From assembly GCA_016297775.1 (NCBI GenBank), contig JAEDGA010000029.1, positions 1-14,388 on the forward strand: a stretch of DNA of 14,388 nt, in the 5' to 3' direction. This document shows, in pieces, positions 7,067-14,385 of the stretch. This DNA comes from Candidatus Methanomethylophilaceae archaeon. GTDB taxonomy: Archaea > Thermoplasmatota > Thermoplasmata > Methanomassiliicoccales > Methanomethylophilaceae. The notes under the pieces were generated by a model. It saw only the letters and a program-made list of their open reading frames with translations, was not told where the DNA came from and made no database searches. The position numbers and the translations under genes are program-made. Numbering within the stretch: position 1 is the stretch's first letter; each line of letters begins with the position of its first letter.

Positions 7067-9415
7067 TTATGATCGGGCCCTCTTGTACTGGAAGCCTCTC
7101 TTAGGCTTCTTCACGTATGGCTTCTTGGAACTTTTATCGCTGGATTTTCCGTCTCCGAAGTCCTTCTTGTCACCATAAGACTTCCTGTCCCCGCGGTCAT
7201 CGAACTTCCTGTCACCGTAGGGTTTCCTCTCCTTGAATCCACCGTCACGATCCTTGAAGTCCCTCTTTTCACCGTAGGACTTCCTGTCTCCGAAGTCCTT
7301 CCTCTCTTTGAATCCACTGTCACGATCCTTGAAGTCCTTCCTGTCGCCATAGGGCTTCCTCTCTCTGAAGTCCCCACGATCGTTGGATCTTCTCTCGAAG
7401 GGCCTCCTCTCCTCGGATTCGCCATCCTGAAAATCGGGTTTCCTCTCCCTGAATTCCTTTTTCTCACCGTAGGATTTCCTGTCACCGCGATCGTCGAACT
7501 TCCTCTCTCCGAAGTCCTTCCTCTCACCGTAGGGTTTCCTGTCACCACGGTCATCGGACCTCCTATCGCCGTAGGACTTCCTCTCCCTGTATCCACCCTC
7601 ACGGTCTCCGAAGTCCTTCCTCTCACCGTAGGGTTTCCTGTCCCTGTCACCGGAACGGAAACGCTCCCCTCTGTCTGAATCATCTGAATACTGACGACCT
7701 TTCCTTCCCGGCGCAACGTCACGTGCGGTCTTGGTGGAGAACAGTATCTCCTTCTGACGTTGTTTCATCTGCATGGAATGCTCTGCCTTTATGTTGTTAC
7801 GGTCCTCCCAATCCCTGCGCACGTGATACATCATCGTGGACACAGTGGAAGGCGTGGGGGTGAAGATCTGCACCTGTTCGGGCAGGGTCTTCAATCTGTC
7901 ATGACAGAAGTCCAACAGCTCCTTCATGTGATGCTCGTAGCATCCCGGATGAGCCGCTATGAGGTAGTAGGTGAGGTAGATGTCCTTCCCGACCTCCTCC
8001 TTGACCCTGTCGAACATCTCCTTGAACTCGAGGAGACTCTCACTGGACGGTTTACCCATCATCTTCAGCACATCATCGGAGACATGCTCGGGGGCGATCT
8101 TCATCTGACCGGAGATGTGACCCTTGGAGATCAGTTCCCTCAGGTACTCCTCCCCGTGCGCCTTGTCGGCGAGGATCAGGTCGTACCTTATGCCGGACGC
8201 GATGAACACCTTCTTCACACCCTTGATTGCGGATATTCTCCTGAGGAGGGCGATCTGCCTGGAATGGTCCGGTACGAGTGCTTTGCAGACTGAGGGATAC
8301 ATGCACCTCTTGTCCTTGCAAGCTCCGGACTTCAACTTCTTGGCACATTCGAAACCGTACATGTTGGCGGTGGGTCCGCCCACATCACGTACTATACCGT
8401 CGAACCTGGGCGATGATGCCATACGCTCCACCTCCCTGACGATCGAATCCTCGCTCCTGCAGACAACGGTACGGCCCTGCATCACGGCGATGGCACAGAA
8501 GTTGCACTCCCCGTAGCATCCCCTGTGGGTGGTGACGGAGTTCCTGATGGTGTCCATGGCCTTGACGTATCCCTGCTCCGCATAGTATGGGTGGACAGCG
8601 TTCTCGAACTCCATGCCGTAGATCCTGTCCAGGAACCTGGTGTCGGGCAGCGGGGAGGGGGGATTCTGGATCAGATACCTCTTACCGTGCAACTGTGCCA
8701 GTCCCTTCGCGGTCAACGGGTCGCAGTTGTAGTAGAACGCCTTGTACGCCCTCATGAAGGCCTTCTGGTCCGCCTCGCACTCCTCGAAGGAGGGCGTGGT
8801 GATGTACCCCTCGGGGACCTCGTTGGACAGGTAGCAGATGCCCTTCACGGAGTGCCAGTCCCTTCCGTCACGCATGAACTGTGCCAGCATGAGATTGGAA
8901 CGCTCCGCCATACCGTAGGTGATGATGTCGGCCTTGGAATCCACCAGGATGGACCTCCTGACGGAATCCGACCAGGCGTCGTAGTGTACGACCCTCCTGA
9001 GACTGGCCTCGATACCTCCGAGGACGACAGGTATACCTTTGCAGTGTCTTTTGATCAGGTTGGTGTAGGCTATGCACGCCCTGTCCGGACGGCGATCGTT
9101 CACCCCTCCGGGTGTGAAATCGTCATCCTTGCGGAACTTTCCAGTCGGGGTGTAGTTGGCCACCATGGAATCCACCGAACCGGCGGACACGCTCCAGAAG
9201 AGCCTCGGCATCCCGAGACGCATGATGTCCTTATCGTCATCCAGCGACGGCTGCGCTATCATGCCCACCTTGAACCCGTTCTCGATTAGCCAATGGCCGA
9301 TGATGGCGGAACCGTTGTACGGTGAATCTATGTATGTATCGCCGGAGACCAATATGACGTCGGCCCGATCCCAGCCGAGCGATCCCATCTCCTCCCTGGT
9401 GGTGGGTATGAACAT
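7067..9415 (-). CDS. Radical SAM protein, YgiQ family, with long charged repeat tail
   Basis: Cytoplasmic iron-sulfur protein of 782 residues; the family (UPF0313/YgiQ) has no settled reaction. The N-terminal region carries SLGWDRADVILVSGDTYIDSP (12-32) and VVLGGIEASLRR, both typical of YgiQ. The radical SAM cluster motif CxxxCxxC is Cys300, Cys304 and Cys307 in HRGCYGECNFCA. A second cysteine group follows (Cys357, 366, 371, 377), also usual in YgiQ. The conserved core ends near residue 570. The remaining ~210 residues are disordered-looking and rich in Arg, Lys, Asp, Gly and Tyr, with about eight KPYGERK/KSYGDRK units. The ATG directly abuts the TGA of the GNAT gene with no gap, and GGAGAAAG lies upstream, so the two are probably coupled. 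The stop is TAA. Confidence 0.93.
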   Translation of the reverse strand: MFIPTTREEMGSLGWDRADVILVSGDTYIDSPYNGSAIIGHWLIENGFKVGMIAQPSLDDDKDIMRLGMPRLFWSVSAGSVDSMVANYTPTGKFRKDDDFTPGGVNDRRPDRACIAYTNLIKRHCKGIPVVLGGIEASLRRVVHYDAWSDSVRRSILVDSKADIITYGMAERSNLMLAQFMRDGRDWHSVKGICYLSNEVPEGYITTPSFEECEADQKAFMRAYKAFYYNCDPLTAKGLAQLHGKRYLIQNPPSPLPDTRFLDRIYGMEFENAVHPYYAEQGYVKAMDTIRNSVTTHRGCYGECNFCAIAVMQGRTVVCRSEDSIVREVERMASSPRFDGIVRDVGGPTANMYGFECAKKLKSGACKDKRCMYPSVCKALVPDHSRQIALLRRISAIKGVKKVFIASGIRYDLILADKAHGEEYLRELISKGHISGQMKIAPEHVSDDVLKMMGKPSSESLLEFKEMFDRVKEEVGKDIYLTYYLIAAHPGCYEHHMKELLDFCHDRLKTLPEQVQIFTPTPSTVSTMMYHVRRDWEDRNNIKAEHSMQMKQRQKEILFSTKTARDVAPGRKGRQYSDDSDRGERFRSGDRDRKPYGERKDFGDREGGYRERKSYGDRRSDDRGDRKPYGERKDFGERKFDDRGDRKSYGEKKEFRERKPDFQDGESEERRPFERRSNDRGDFRERKPYGDRKDFKDRDSGFKERKDFGDRKSYGEKRDFKDRDGGFKERKPYGDRKFDDRGDRKSYGDKKDFGDGKSSDKSSKKPYVKKPKRGFQYKRARS
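7111..7650 (-). repeat. In-gene degenerate tandem repeats encoding the YgiQ tail
   Basis: The 3' quarter of the YgiQ gene is an array of imperfect repeats. At protein level the recurring unit is KPYG(E/D)RKDF(G/K)DR, alternating with KSYG(E/D)(R/K)K. I count about eight KxYG units plus one decayed copy (KKPYVKK). Units are separated by linkers such as DDRGDR and (D/E)GG(F/Y)(K/R). On the plus strand this appears as recurring TTCCTGTC.CCGTAGG and GAAGTCCTTCCT words. Copies differ by synonymous and conservative changes and spacing is uneven, so it is a coding repeat, not a CRISPR or satellite. Confidence 0.85.
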
Positions 9416-9904
9416 TCAGAGCACTTTCTCCATGACGTAATCGTCCATGACGAATCCGTCTCCAATATCGGTGACGATGCTCTGGACCGTCTTAAACCCA
9501 TTGGAGGTGTAGGACCTTATCGCACGGTCGTTGCGTTTGTTCACTGTCAGGTATACGGACTCTGATCCCCTTTGTCTGCCGATATCGAATATGATCCGCA
9601 TGGCACCGGTCCCGTATCCCTTGCCTCTGTACTCCTTCTTCAGATACAGTTTGCTTATGAACAGCTTGTCTCCGGACACGCTTATGCCGGTATATCCCAC
9701 GCGCCCCTCGTCCGTGACGATGAAGGCATACTCGTACCCCTTCTCGGAGACCTGCTCCCTCATGGCACGTTCGGACTGGAAACGGTCCACCATGTAATCG
9801 ATCTGCTCATCGGTGAGGATGCACGGGAAGTATTCGTGCCAGATCTCGTCCGCCATGTCTGCGACCTCGGATAGGCCGCCCACATCCACGAACTCCAGTC
9901 TCAA
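9416..9904 (-). CDS. GNAT-family N-acetyltransferase (TTG start)
   Basis: Acetyl-CoA-dependent acetyltransferase of 162 residues; the acceptor is unknown. Motif A is clear: LYLKKEYRGKGYGTGAM (about 86-102), whose RGKGYG loop binds the CoA pyrophosphate. Downstream NKRNDRAIRSYTSNGFK (122-138) is the typical motif B helix and GF turn. The N-terminus LEFVDVGGLSEVADMADEIW matches the first strand and helix of the fold. No ATG precedes it in frame. The TTG at 9904 overlaps the kinase stop (TTGA) and gives a normal-length protein, so it is the favoured start. The much longer open frame upstream is a shadow of the kinase gene. It sits between the kinase and YgiQ in one operon, which may only reflect convenience. 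Confidence 0.85.
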   Translation of the reverse strand: MRLEFVDVGGLSEVADMADEIWHEYFPCILTDEQIDYMVDRFQSERAMREQVSEKGYEYAFIVTDEGRVGYTGISVSGDKLFISKLYLKKEYRGKGYGTGAMRIIFDIGRQRGSESVYLTVNKRNDRAIRSYTSNGFKTVQSIVTDIGDGFVMDDYVMEKVL

Positions 9905-10749
9905 AGACGTTTTATCGCCTTCGTGAGATCGAACAGGCCTTCCTCGAAGTTCACTCCGAAACGGATGTCCGTACCTGCATCGTGGGTCCTGATTATGCTT
10001 CCGACCGTGAAATCCACGGCTATGGATGCGGAATCCTCCAGGGAGCGTCCGTTCATGAGGGCGGCCACCAATGCGGATGCGTACACATCGCCGGTGCCGT
10101 GGTAGTATCCGGGTATGACCTCCCTGAAAACATAGGATGTCTTCCCGGTGGTGGAATCGTATGTGGCCGCACCCAGTTTCCCCTCTTCGAAATACACTCC
10201 GGTGAGGACGACCTTCTTGGGTCCGGTGGCGGAAAGGTCCTTCATCAATCCTTCGATGAATTCGGGGGTGTAGGGCCCTTCCACATATTCGCGGCCAAGC
10301 ATGAAGCAGGCCTCGGTGATGTTCGGAACGACGATGTCCGCCTTGGCGCAGAGCGTACCCATCTCCTTGGCGAAATCCATGTCGAATAGAGGGTACATCT
10401 TCCCGTTGTCGGCCATTGCCGGATCCGCCACCTTGAGCGCATCCTTGCCGAATCTTTCGAAGAGCCCTTTGACTATGGAGATCTGTTCCGTGGAACCGAG
10501 ATATCCAGTGTACATGGCATCGAATCCAAGGCCGAGGGTGCTCCAGTGGTCCGCGATGGGTATGATGTCCTCGGTCATGTCCCTGAATGTGAATCCAGTG
10601 AATCCTCCGGTGTGGGTGGAGAGTACCGCAGTGGGTATGACGGTGCACTCGACTCCGGTGGCGGATATTATCGGCAGGGCTACGGTGAGGGAACATCTTC
10701 CGAAACAGGAGATGTCGTGGATGGCAAGTACGCGGTTCTGGCGGTCCAT
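9901..10749 (-). CDS. Pyridoxal/pyridoxamine kinase (PfkB-like, ribokinase superfamily)
   Basis: Phosphorylates pyridoxal, pyridoxine or pyridoxamine with ATP in the B6 salvage pathway, in the cytoplasm. From ATG 10749 it has 282 residues. The N-terminal block LAIHDISCFGRCSLTVALPI and the following TAVLSTHTGGFTGFTFRD are characteristic of the pyridoxamine kinases common in Firmicutes. The C-terminal anion hole and catalytic loop is HGTGDVYASAL, with the catalytic Asp in GTGD. An ATG six codons earlier (10767) is possible. I prefer 10749 because a TATA element at 10771-10779 is centred 26 nt upstream of it, which gives a leaderless mRNA, and because the family usually begins only a few residues before the first strand. 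First gene of a three-gene operon; its TGA overlaps the GNAT TTG. Confidence 0.9.
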   Translation of the reverse strand: MDRQNRVLAIHDISCFGRCSLTVALPIISATGVECTVIPTAVLSTHTGGFTGFTFRDMTEDIIPIADHWSTLGLGFDAMYTGYLGSTEQISIVKGLFERFGKDALKVADPAMADNGKMYPLFDMDFAKEMGTLCAKADIVVPNITEACFMLGREYVEGPYTPEFIEGLMKDLSATGPKKVVLTGVYFEEGKLGAATYDSTTGKTSYVFREVIPGYYHGTGDVYASALVAALMNGRSLEDSASIAVDFTVGSIIRTHDAGTDIRFGVNFEEGLFDLTKAIKRL

Positions 10750-10770
10750 GTGGGAGCCAGAGTACATTGA

Positions 10771-10779
10771 TATTTAATA
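10771..10779 (-). promoter_or_regulatory. TATA element of the kinase-GNAT-YgiQ operon
   Basis: On the minus strand TATTAAATA is centred 26 nt upstream of ATG 10749 and only about 8 nt from ATG 10767. Archaeal spacing therefore favours transcription starting at or near the second ATG. No ribosome site precedes either ATG. Confidence 0.55.
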
Positions 10780-10872
10780 ATGATGTGGTATGATGTACTA
10801 TAATATTCAATATAGAATTAAAAGATACATTGGAATACGGACAAGGTTTTATCGGGAACAGGTGATTGGCGC
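10780..10872. promoter_or_regulatory. Divergent intergenic region, kinase operon and TPR gene
   Basis: AT-rich spacer. For the plus-strand TPR gene, GAATTAAAAGA (10815-10825) is a possible TATA element. GGTGAT at 10861-10866 is a clear Shine-Dalgarno core six nt before ATG 10873. CTATA (10798-10802) and TATAG (10811-10815) form a small inverted pair midway, a possible operator, though such AT-rich pairs arise easily by chance. Confidence 0.4.
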
Positions 10873-11793
10873 ATGATGTCGTCAGAGGAACGTTTGGAAG
10901 AGGCACTTTCCGCATACAATTCGAAGATCTCCAATCTGGAGGACGCCGGGGACAGCGACGATCTGTTGGAGGCATACATCAACCGCGGTACGGTCCTGAT
11001 GATGATGGAATCATATGTCGCGGCCGAATCCGATTTCGAGGAGGCCATAGAGACCATACTGTTCAGGGAGAGGAAAGGCATCCCCACGGATCTCGGTCTG
11101 TTCATACGCGCGTACGAGAACCATGGACAGCTCTTTTGCGGCAACGGCAACGACATCATGGTGGCGGACTATGCCCGTATAGCCGATAGGCTCCCGGAGC
11201 TCAAGAGCGGTACCAGATACTTCTCTTTGAAGGATATAGTGATAATGTGCATCAACTGCGCGGAGGATTTGATGGATGAGGGATATCACAGGGAGGCCAT
11301 GCCCTTCCTGACCAAAGCATCGGAGTCCCTCTCCGGAAAGAACGATGTGTGGTCCGACAACAGGCGCATGGATGTGGAAGGTATCATGGGCGAAGCCCTG
11401 AAAGCCGCCGGCGATCTGAAAGGGGCCCTGGATCATTACGAATGGGCGGTCAGGATCGGACAGTATCTGTACGATCACGACGAGATAGAGGATCCATATC
11501 TGCTGACGTTGTGTTACATGTACAGGGGCGACGTGAAGGACGAGCTCGGGGATGCCAAGGGTTCCCTGGATGACCATATGATCGCATGCGACATGTTGGA
11601 GGAATCCGTCGTCAACGGTGCCACCGGCAACAAGCAGATGCTGGTGGACCTATGTCAGGATATCGCGTCCCGTCTCATGGAACAGGGCAACATCGAAAAA
11701 TCGGAGAAGTATCTCCTCAAATCCATGCGTCACGGCCTTCCAGAGATGGATGAGGCCATCGGCGCTCTGGGGATAAAGAGACCGGACGAGTGA
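10873..11793 (+). CDS. TPR-like repeat protein of unknown function
   Basis: Soluble, almost wholly helical protein of 306 residues without a signal peptide or membrane segment. Helix pairs with tetratricopeptide character are visible. They lie near residues 30-62 (LLEAYINRGTVLMMMESYVA, then AESDFEEAIE), 118-151, 172-205 (GEALKAAGDLKGALDHYEWA) and 211-243 (YLLTLCYMYRGDVKDELGDA). TPR proteins usually hold partners together, but nothing here names the partner. ATG 10873 has GGTGAT six nt upstream; ATG 10876 is one codon later. It stands alone, divergent from the kinase operon, and converges on the small minus-strand gene with stops only 7 nt apart. Acidic overall, as is usual for such proteins. 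Confidence 0.8.
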   Translation: MMSSEERLEEALSAYNSKISNLEDAGDSDDLLEAYINRGTVLMMMESYVAAESDFEEAIETILFRERKGIPTDLGLFIRAYENHGQLFCGNGNDIMVADYARIADRLPELKSGTRYFSLKDIVIMCINCAEDLMDEGYHREAMPFLTKASESLSGKNDVWSDNRRMDVEGIMGEALKAAGDLKGALDHYEWAVRIGQYLYDHDEIEDPYLLTLCYMYRGDVKDELGDAKGSLDDHMIACDMLEESVVNGATGNKQMLVDLCQDIASRLMEQGNIEKSEKYLLKSMRHGLPEMDEAIGALGIKRPDE

Positions 11794-11801
11794 CGTCCGG
11801 T
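11781..11801. terminator. Hairpin overlapping both convergent stop codons
   Basis: ACCGGACG (11781-11788), loop AGTGA and CGTCCGGT (11794-11801) form a perfect 8-bp stem. The TPR gene's TGA (11791-11793) is in the loop, and the last base of the opposing gene's stop codon (11801) closes the stem. A compact bidirectional 3'-end signal is likely. There is no long T-tract on either side. Confidence 0.5.
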
Positions 11802-12196
11802 CAGATGCTCTTCCTGGATTCGATCTCTTGCAGGAGTTCCTTCTTGATCATGGACATTATGTCCTTGATCTCGTCATCGTTCTTCCCTCTCAGCACCATG
11901 GTGCAGAGGTGGGAGCTGCTGGTGTAGTTGCCGGAGATGTACATGATGGACATCTCCCTTTCGAATTCATCGATAAGGACATCGAGTTCCATAAGGAGGG
12001 TGCGAAGTTTGCTTAACGGGAGTTCCGGGATTATCGCTTTCGTGTCGATGAATTTCGCGATCAGATCGTCGCATCTGCTCAGGTTCTCTGCCATATCCAT
12101 GTGTAGGCCCAACCACGATTTAGGTATTTTGCAACACCACCGTATGGCCTTCATGCCGCCAACATCATGGTATCCAGCCATCTTTATATCGGACAT
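11801..12196 (-). CDS. Small hypothetical protein
   Basis: Not recognised. The open frame gives 131 residues from ATG 12196, ending at TGA 11803-11801. It has no membrane segment and no clear motif. The middle and C-terminus are helical and charged (LRTLLMELDVLIDEFEREM, then DDEIKDIMSMIKKELLQEIE). The patch WCCKIP near residue 20 holds a Cys pair. Internal starts are ATG 12181 (residue 6) and ATG 12154 (residue 15). None has a Shine-Dalgarno sequence, and the region before 12196 shows no TATA element, so the start is uncertain. The 5' end faces the helicase gene with at most 15 nt between them and covers the helicase TATA. Sensible codon use and convergence with the TPR gene support a real gene. 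Confidence 0.6.
   Translation of the reverse strand: MSDIKMAGYHDVGGMKAIRWCCKIPKSWLGLHMDMAENLSRCDDLIAKFIDTKAIIPELPLSKLRTLLMELDVLIDEFEREMSIMYISGNYTSSSHLCTMVLRGKNDDEIKDIMSMIKKELLQEIESRKSI
12183..12189 (+). promoter_or_regulatory. TATA element of the helicase gene
   Basis: TTTATAT is centred 26 nt upstream of ATG 12212, the spacing seen for other leaderless genes in this window. No Shine-Dalgarno sequence precedes the ATG. It argues for ATG 12212 over the TTG at 12203. The element lies inside the 5' end of the divergent hypothetical gene if that gene starts at 12196. Confidence 0.5.
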
Positions 12197-12211
12197 CCGT
12201 GATTGGCCCGT

Positions 12212-14272
12212 ATGGTCGAGTTCTGTAGATATTGCGGTACGCTTTTATTCCCGGGTGCTGACAGATGTACGCAGTGCTACAGGCCGAACGAGGGCCTCAA
12301 GAGCAATCAGATGGGCCTTTTCGAGATCTCTGCCAAGGGATCCGAACCAAAACTGGTGAGCGACAAGGACCACATGGCGGCCCCGTATCTCCCGTACGAA
12401 CCCAGGGAGGGGCAGCTAGAGATCATATCCGATATCAGGGATGCTCTGGATCAGGGGAGGCATGCGGTGATAGAATCCGGTACCGGTACCGGTAAGACCA
12501 TAGTTTCCCTGGCATCCGCGTTGGAACATTCCATCCCTCGCGGGAAGAGGATCATCTACATGAGCCGTACCATCACCCAGAGCGACCAGGTGATGAAGGA
12601 GCTCCGGGCCATATCCAAATTGAGACCCGTGTTCGGTGTAACCATTCTCGGACGCAACAAGTCATGTCCGCAGTTCAGAGGTGCACCCGGTATGGAAGGG
12701 GACGGTTCCGGACTTCTCGCACGTATGTGCGAGGACAGCAAGGCGAAGAACAGATGTCCGTACTTCCGCGGGGTGAAGGACAGACTTTCCGAGGTGGAAT
12801 CGTACTGCAGGAAGAACTTCCCGCAATCGAACGACCTGGATGATTACTGCATAAAACTCGGTGTATGCCCATATGAGATGCGCAAACTGTTGATGAAGGG
12901 TGCGGATGTGATCGCAGTACCTTATGTACACATCCTGTCCGAGGATATCAGGACCAACTTCATCAAGAACATGGATGTGGATGAGGACCACATCCTTCTG
13001 ATCATAGACGAGGCACACAATCTGATAGATTCCGCCAGGAGCCAGGGAAGCTTCAGAATCACAATCTCCGACGTATCCAACGCCATAGACGAAGCCAGTA
13101 CGATGAAGTCCGATGTGTATCTCTATGAGGACGTCAGATTGTCCAAGTTACTGGAATTCCTGAAAGGCATCATACGTGCGATGGCCAACGAGAAACTGGG
13201 TCTTAAGAACAAGGAGGCCCTTCTCAAACCGGGAGAGGTGGAGGACAGGATATTCTCCAAGTTCAACATCACCCGTGCGAATCTCAGCATAGCATTGGAC
13301 GAGATGACGACTCTGGGAGAGGACAGGGTGAAGAAGCTCGTAGATAACGAGGAGGTGGGTGAATCCCACATCCTCAATCTTGCGATATCACTCAAGAAAT
13401 GGATGATGACCCCCGATGACAGTTACATCCGTTCGATCAAGGTGGATGAGGACGGCGAGTTCCTATCCGCATCCTGCATAGACCCGCGGGATGTGACATA
13501 TTTCATCAGGAGACAGAAGGGTGTCATCCACATGTCCGGTACCCTGAGACCGTTGGATCAGTACATCAGAACCCTGGGCCTTCCCAAGGACACATTCTCC
13601 AACACGTATCCATCTCCGTTCCCCAAGGAGAACCGTAGGACGATCTACCTGACGGATGTCACCATGAGACAGGAGGATCTCAAGAAGTATCCTTACATGA
13701 AGAACAACATCGAGCGCAGGATAGTGAAAGCCGTCAATTCCGCTTCGGTAAATTCGATGGTGATGTTCACCTCGTATGACAAAATGAAGGATATGAGGCC
13801 GATCCTGGACAGGGACATCAGGAAACCGAAATACTGGGAGACGTATGATAAGTTCAAGACAAAGCAGGCCCTCGAGAGGTTCCGTTCCGGAAGGGACGGT
13901 GTGTTCTTCTGTGTGATGGGCGGTTCCATCGCCGAGGGTATGGATTTCCCCGGGGATCAGCTGAACCTGGTGATCATCGTCGGCGTACCGTATGCCCCGC
14001 CGAATCTGGAGAACAATGCGATGATGACCATGTTCAACAGCAAATACGGGGATGGTGTGGGATTCAGATTCGTCTCCGAGGTACCTGCGATAAGGAAGAT
14101 GAAGCAGGCCATAGGGCGTCTGATAAGGACCGAATCCGATTACGGGATGGCGATAATCATGGATCAGAGGGCGGGAAGATTCGCCAAGGATCTGGATGCC
14201 GTCCCGGCAACGGATGTGGTGAAAGAGGTCAAGGAGTTCTTCCTGGGCAGGGGCAGTTTGCGATACGATTAA
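12212..14272 (+). CDS. XPD/DinG-family Fe-S DNA helicase with N-terminal zinc ribbon
   Basis: Superfamily 2 ATP-dependent helicase of 686 residues, in the family of archaeal XPD (5'-3' unwinding, repair) and DinG. At the N-terminus Cys5-x2-Cys8 and Cys19-x2-Cys22 form a zinc ribbon that classical XPD lacks. Walker A is ESGTGTGKT (88-96). An insert with six cysteines follows (152, 173, 182, 199, 213, 219). Four of these, probably 152, 173, 182 (CPYF) and 219 (CPYE), would bind the 4Fe-4S cluster. Walker B is IIDEAHNL (264-271). The second motor domain ends with GSIAEGMDFPG and motif VI QAIGRLIRTESDYG. ATG 12212 is chosen over TTG 12203 because of the TATA at leaderless distance. It stands alone; the tRNA follows 27 nt after the TAA. 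Confidence 0.92.
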   Translation: MVEFCRYCGTLLFPGADRCTQCYRPNEGLKSNQMGLFEISAKGSEPKLVSDKDHMAAPYLPYEPREGQLEIISDIRDALDQGRHAVIESGTGTGKTIVSLASALEHSIPRGKRIIYMSRTITQSDQVMKELRAISKLRPVFGVTILGRNKSCPQFRGAPGMEGDGSGLLARMCEDSKAKNRCPYFRGVKDRLSEVESYCRKNFPQSNDLDDYCIKLGVCPYEMRKLLMKGADVIAVPYVHILSEDIRTNFIKNMDVDEDHILLIIDEAHNLIDSARSQGSFRITISDVSNAIDEASTMKSDVYLYEDVRLSKLLEFLKGIIRAMANEKLGLKNKEALLKPGEVEDRIFSKFNITRANLSIALDEMTTLGEDRVKKLVDNEEVGESHILNLAISLKKWMMTPDDSYIRSIKVDEDGEFLSASCIDPRDVTYFIRRQKGVIHMSGTLRPLDQYIRTLGLPKDTFSNTYPSPFPKENRRTIYLTDVTMRQEDLKKYPYMKNNIERRIVKAVNSASVNSMVMFTSYDKMKDMRPILDRDIRKPKYWETYDKFKTKQALERFRSGRDGVFFCVMGGSIAEGMDFPGDQLNLVIIVGVPYAPPNLENNAMMTMFNSKYGDGVGFRFVSEVPAIRKMKQAIGRLIRTESDYGMAIIMDQRAGRFAKDLDAVPATDVVKEVKEFFLGRGSLRYD

Positions 14273-14299
14273 TAATAACATCATATATGGTGTTGCTAG

Positions 14300-14385
14300 G
14301 CGGAGTTAGCTAAGTTTGGCCTACGGCGCCGGTCTTGAAAACCGGTGGAGCATTCTCCACGGGAGTTCGAATCTCCCACTCCGCG
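14300..14385 (+). tRNA. tRNA-Ser(UGA)
   Basis: A complete class II cloverleaf. The acceptor GCGGAGT pairs with ACTCCGC (14378-14384), followed by discriminator G; CCA is not encoded. The D stem is GCT/GGC. The anticodon stem CCGGT/ACCGG encloses loop CTTGAAA, so the anticodon is TGA (14336-14338), reading UCA codons. A long variable arm GGAG-CATT-CTCC marks it as serine. The T arm is GGGAG-TTCGAAT-CTCCC. There is no intron. TTAATAATA at 14269-14277, overlapping the helicase stop, is a plausible TATA element about 27 nt upstream. Confidence 0.96.

Noticed and set aside
7111..7650. Possible CRISPR array or non-coding tandem repeat
   Set aside because: Repeats are imperfect, unevenly spaced and in phase with the YgiQ reading frame, and there are no unique spacers of constant length. 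They encode a repetitive protein tail.
10245..10975. Long N-terminal extension of the GNAT open frame across the kinase gene
   Set aside because: The residues are Arg/His/Pro-rich shadow sequence of the kinase in another frame. The GNAT fold begins only at about 9904.
13463..14284. 273-residue minus-strand open frame opposite the helicase C-terminus
   Set aside because: It is antisense to helicase motifs V and VI, is His/Arg/Ile-rich without any motif, and has no promoter or ribosome site.
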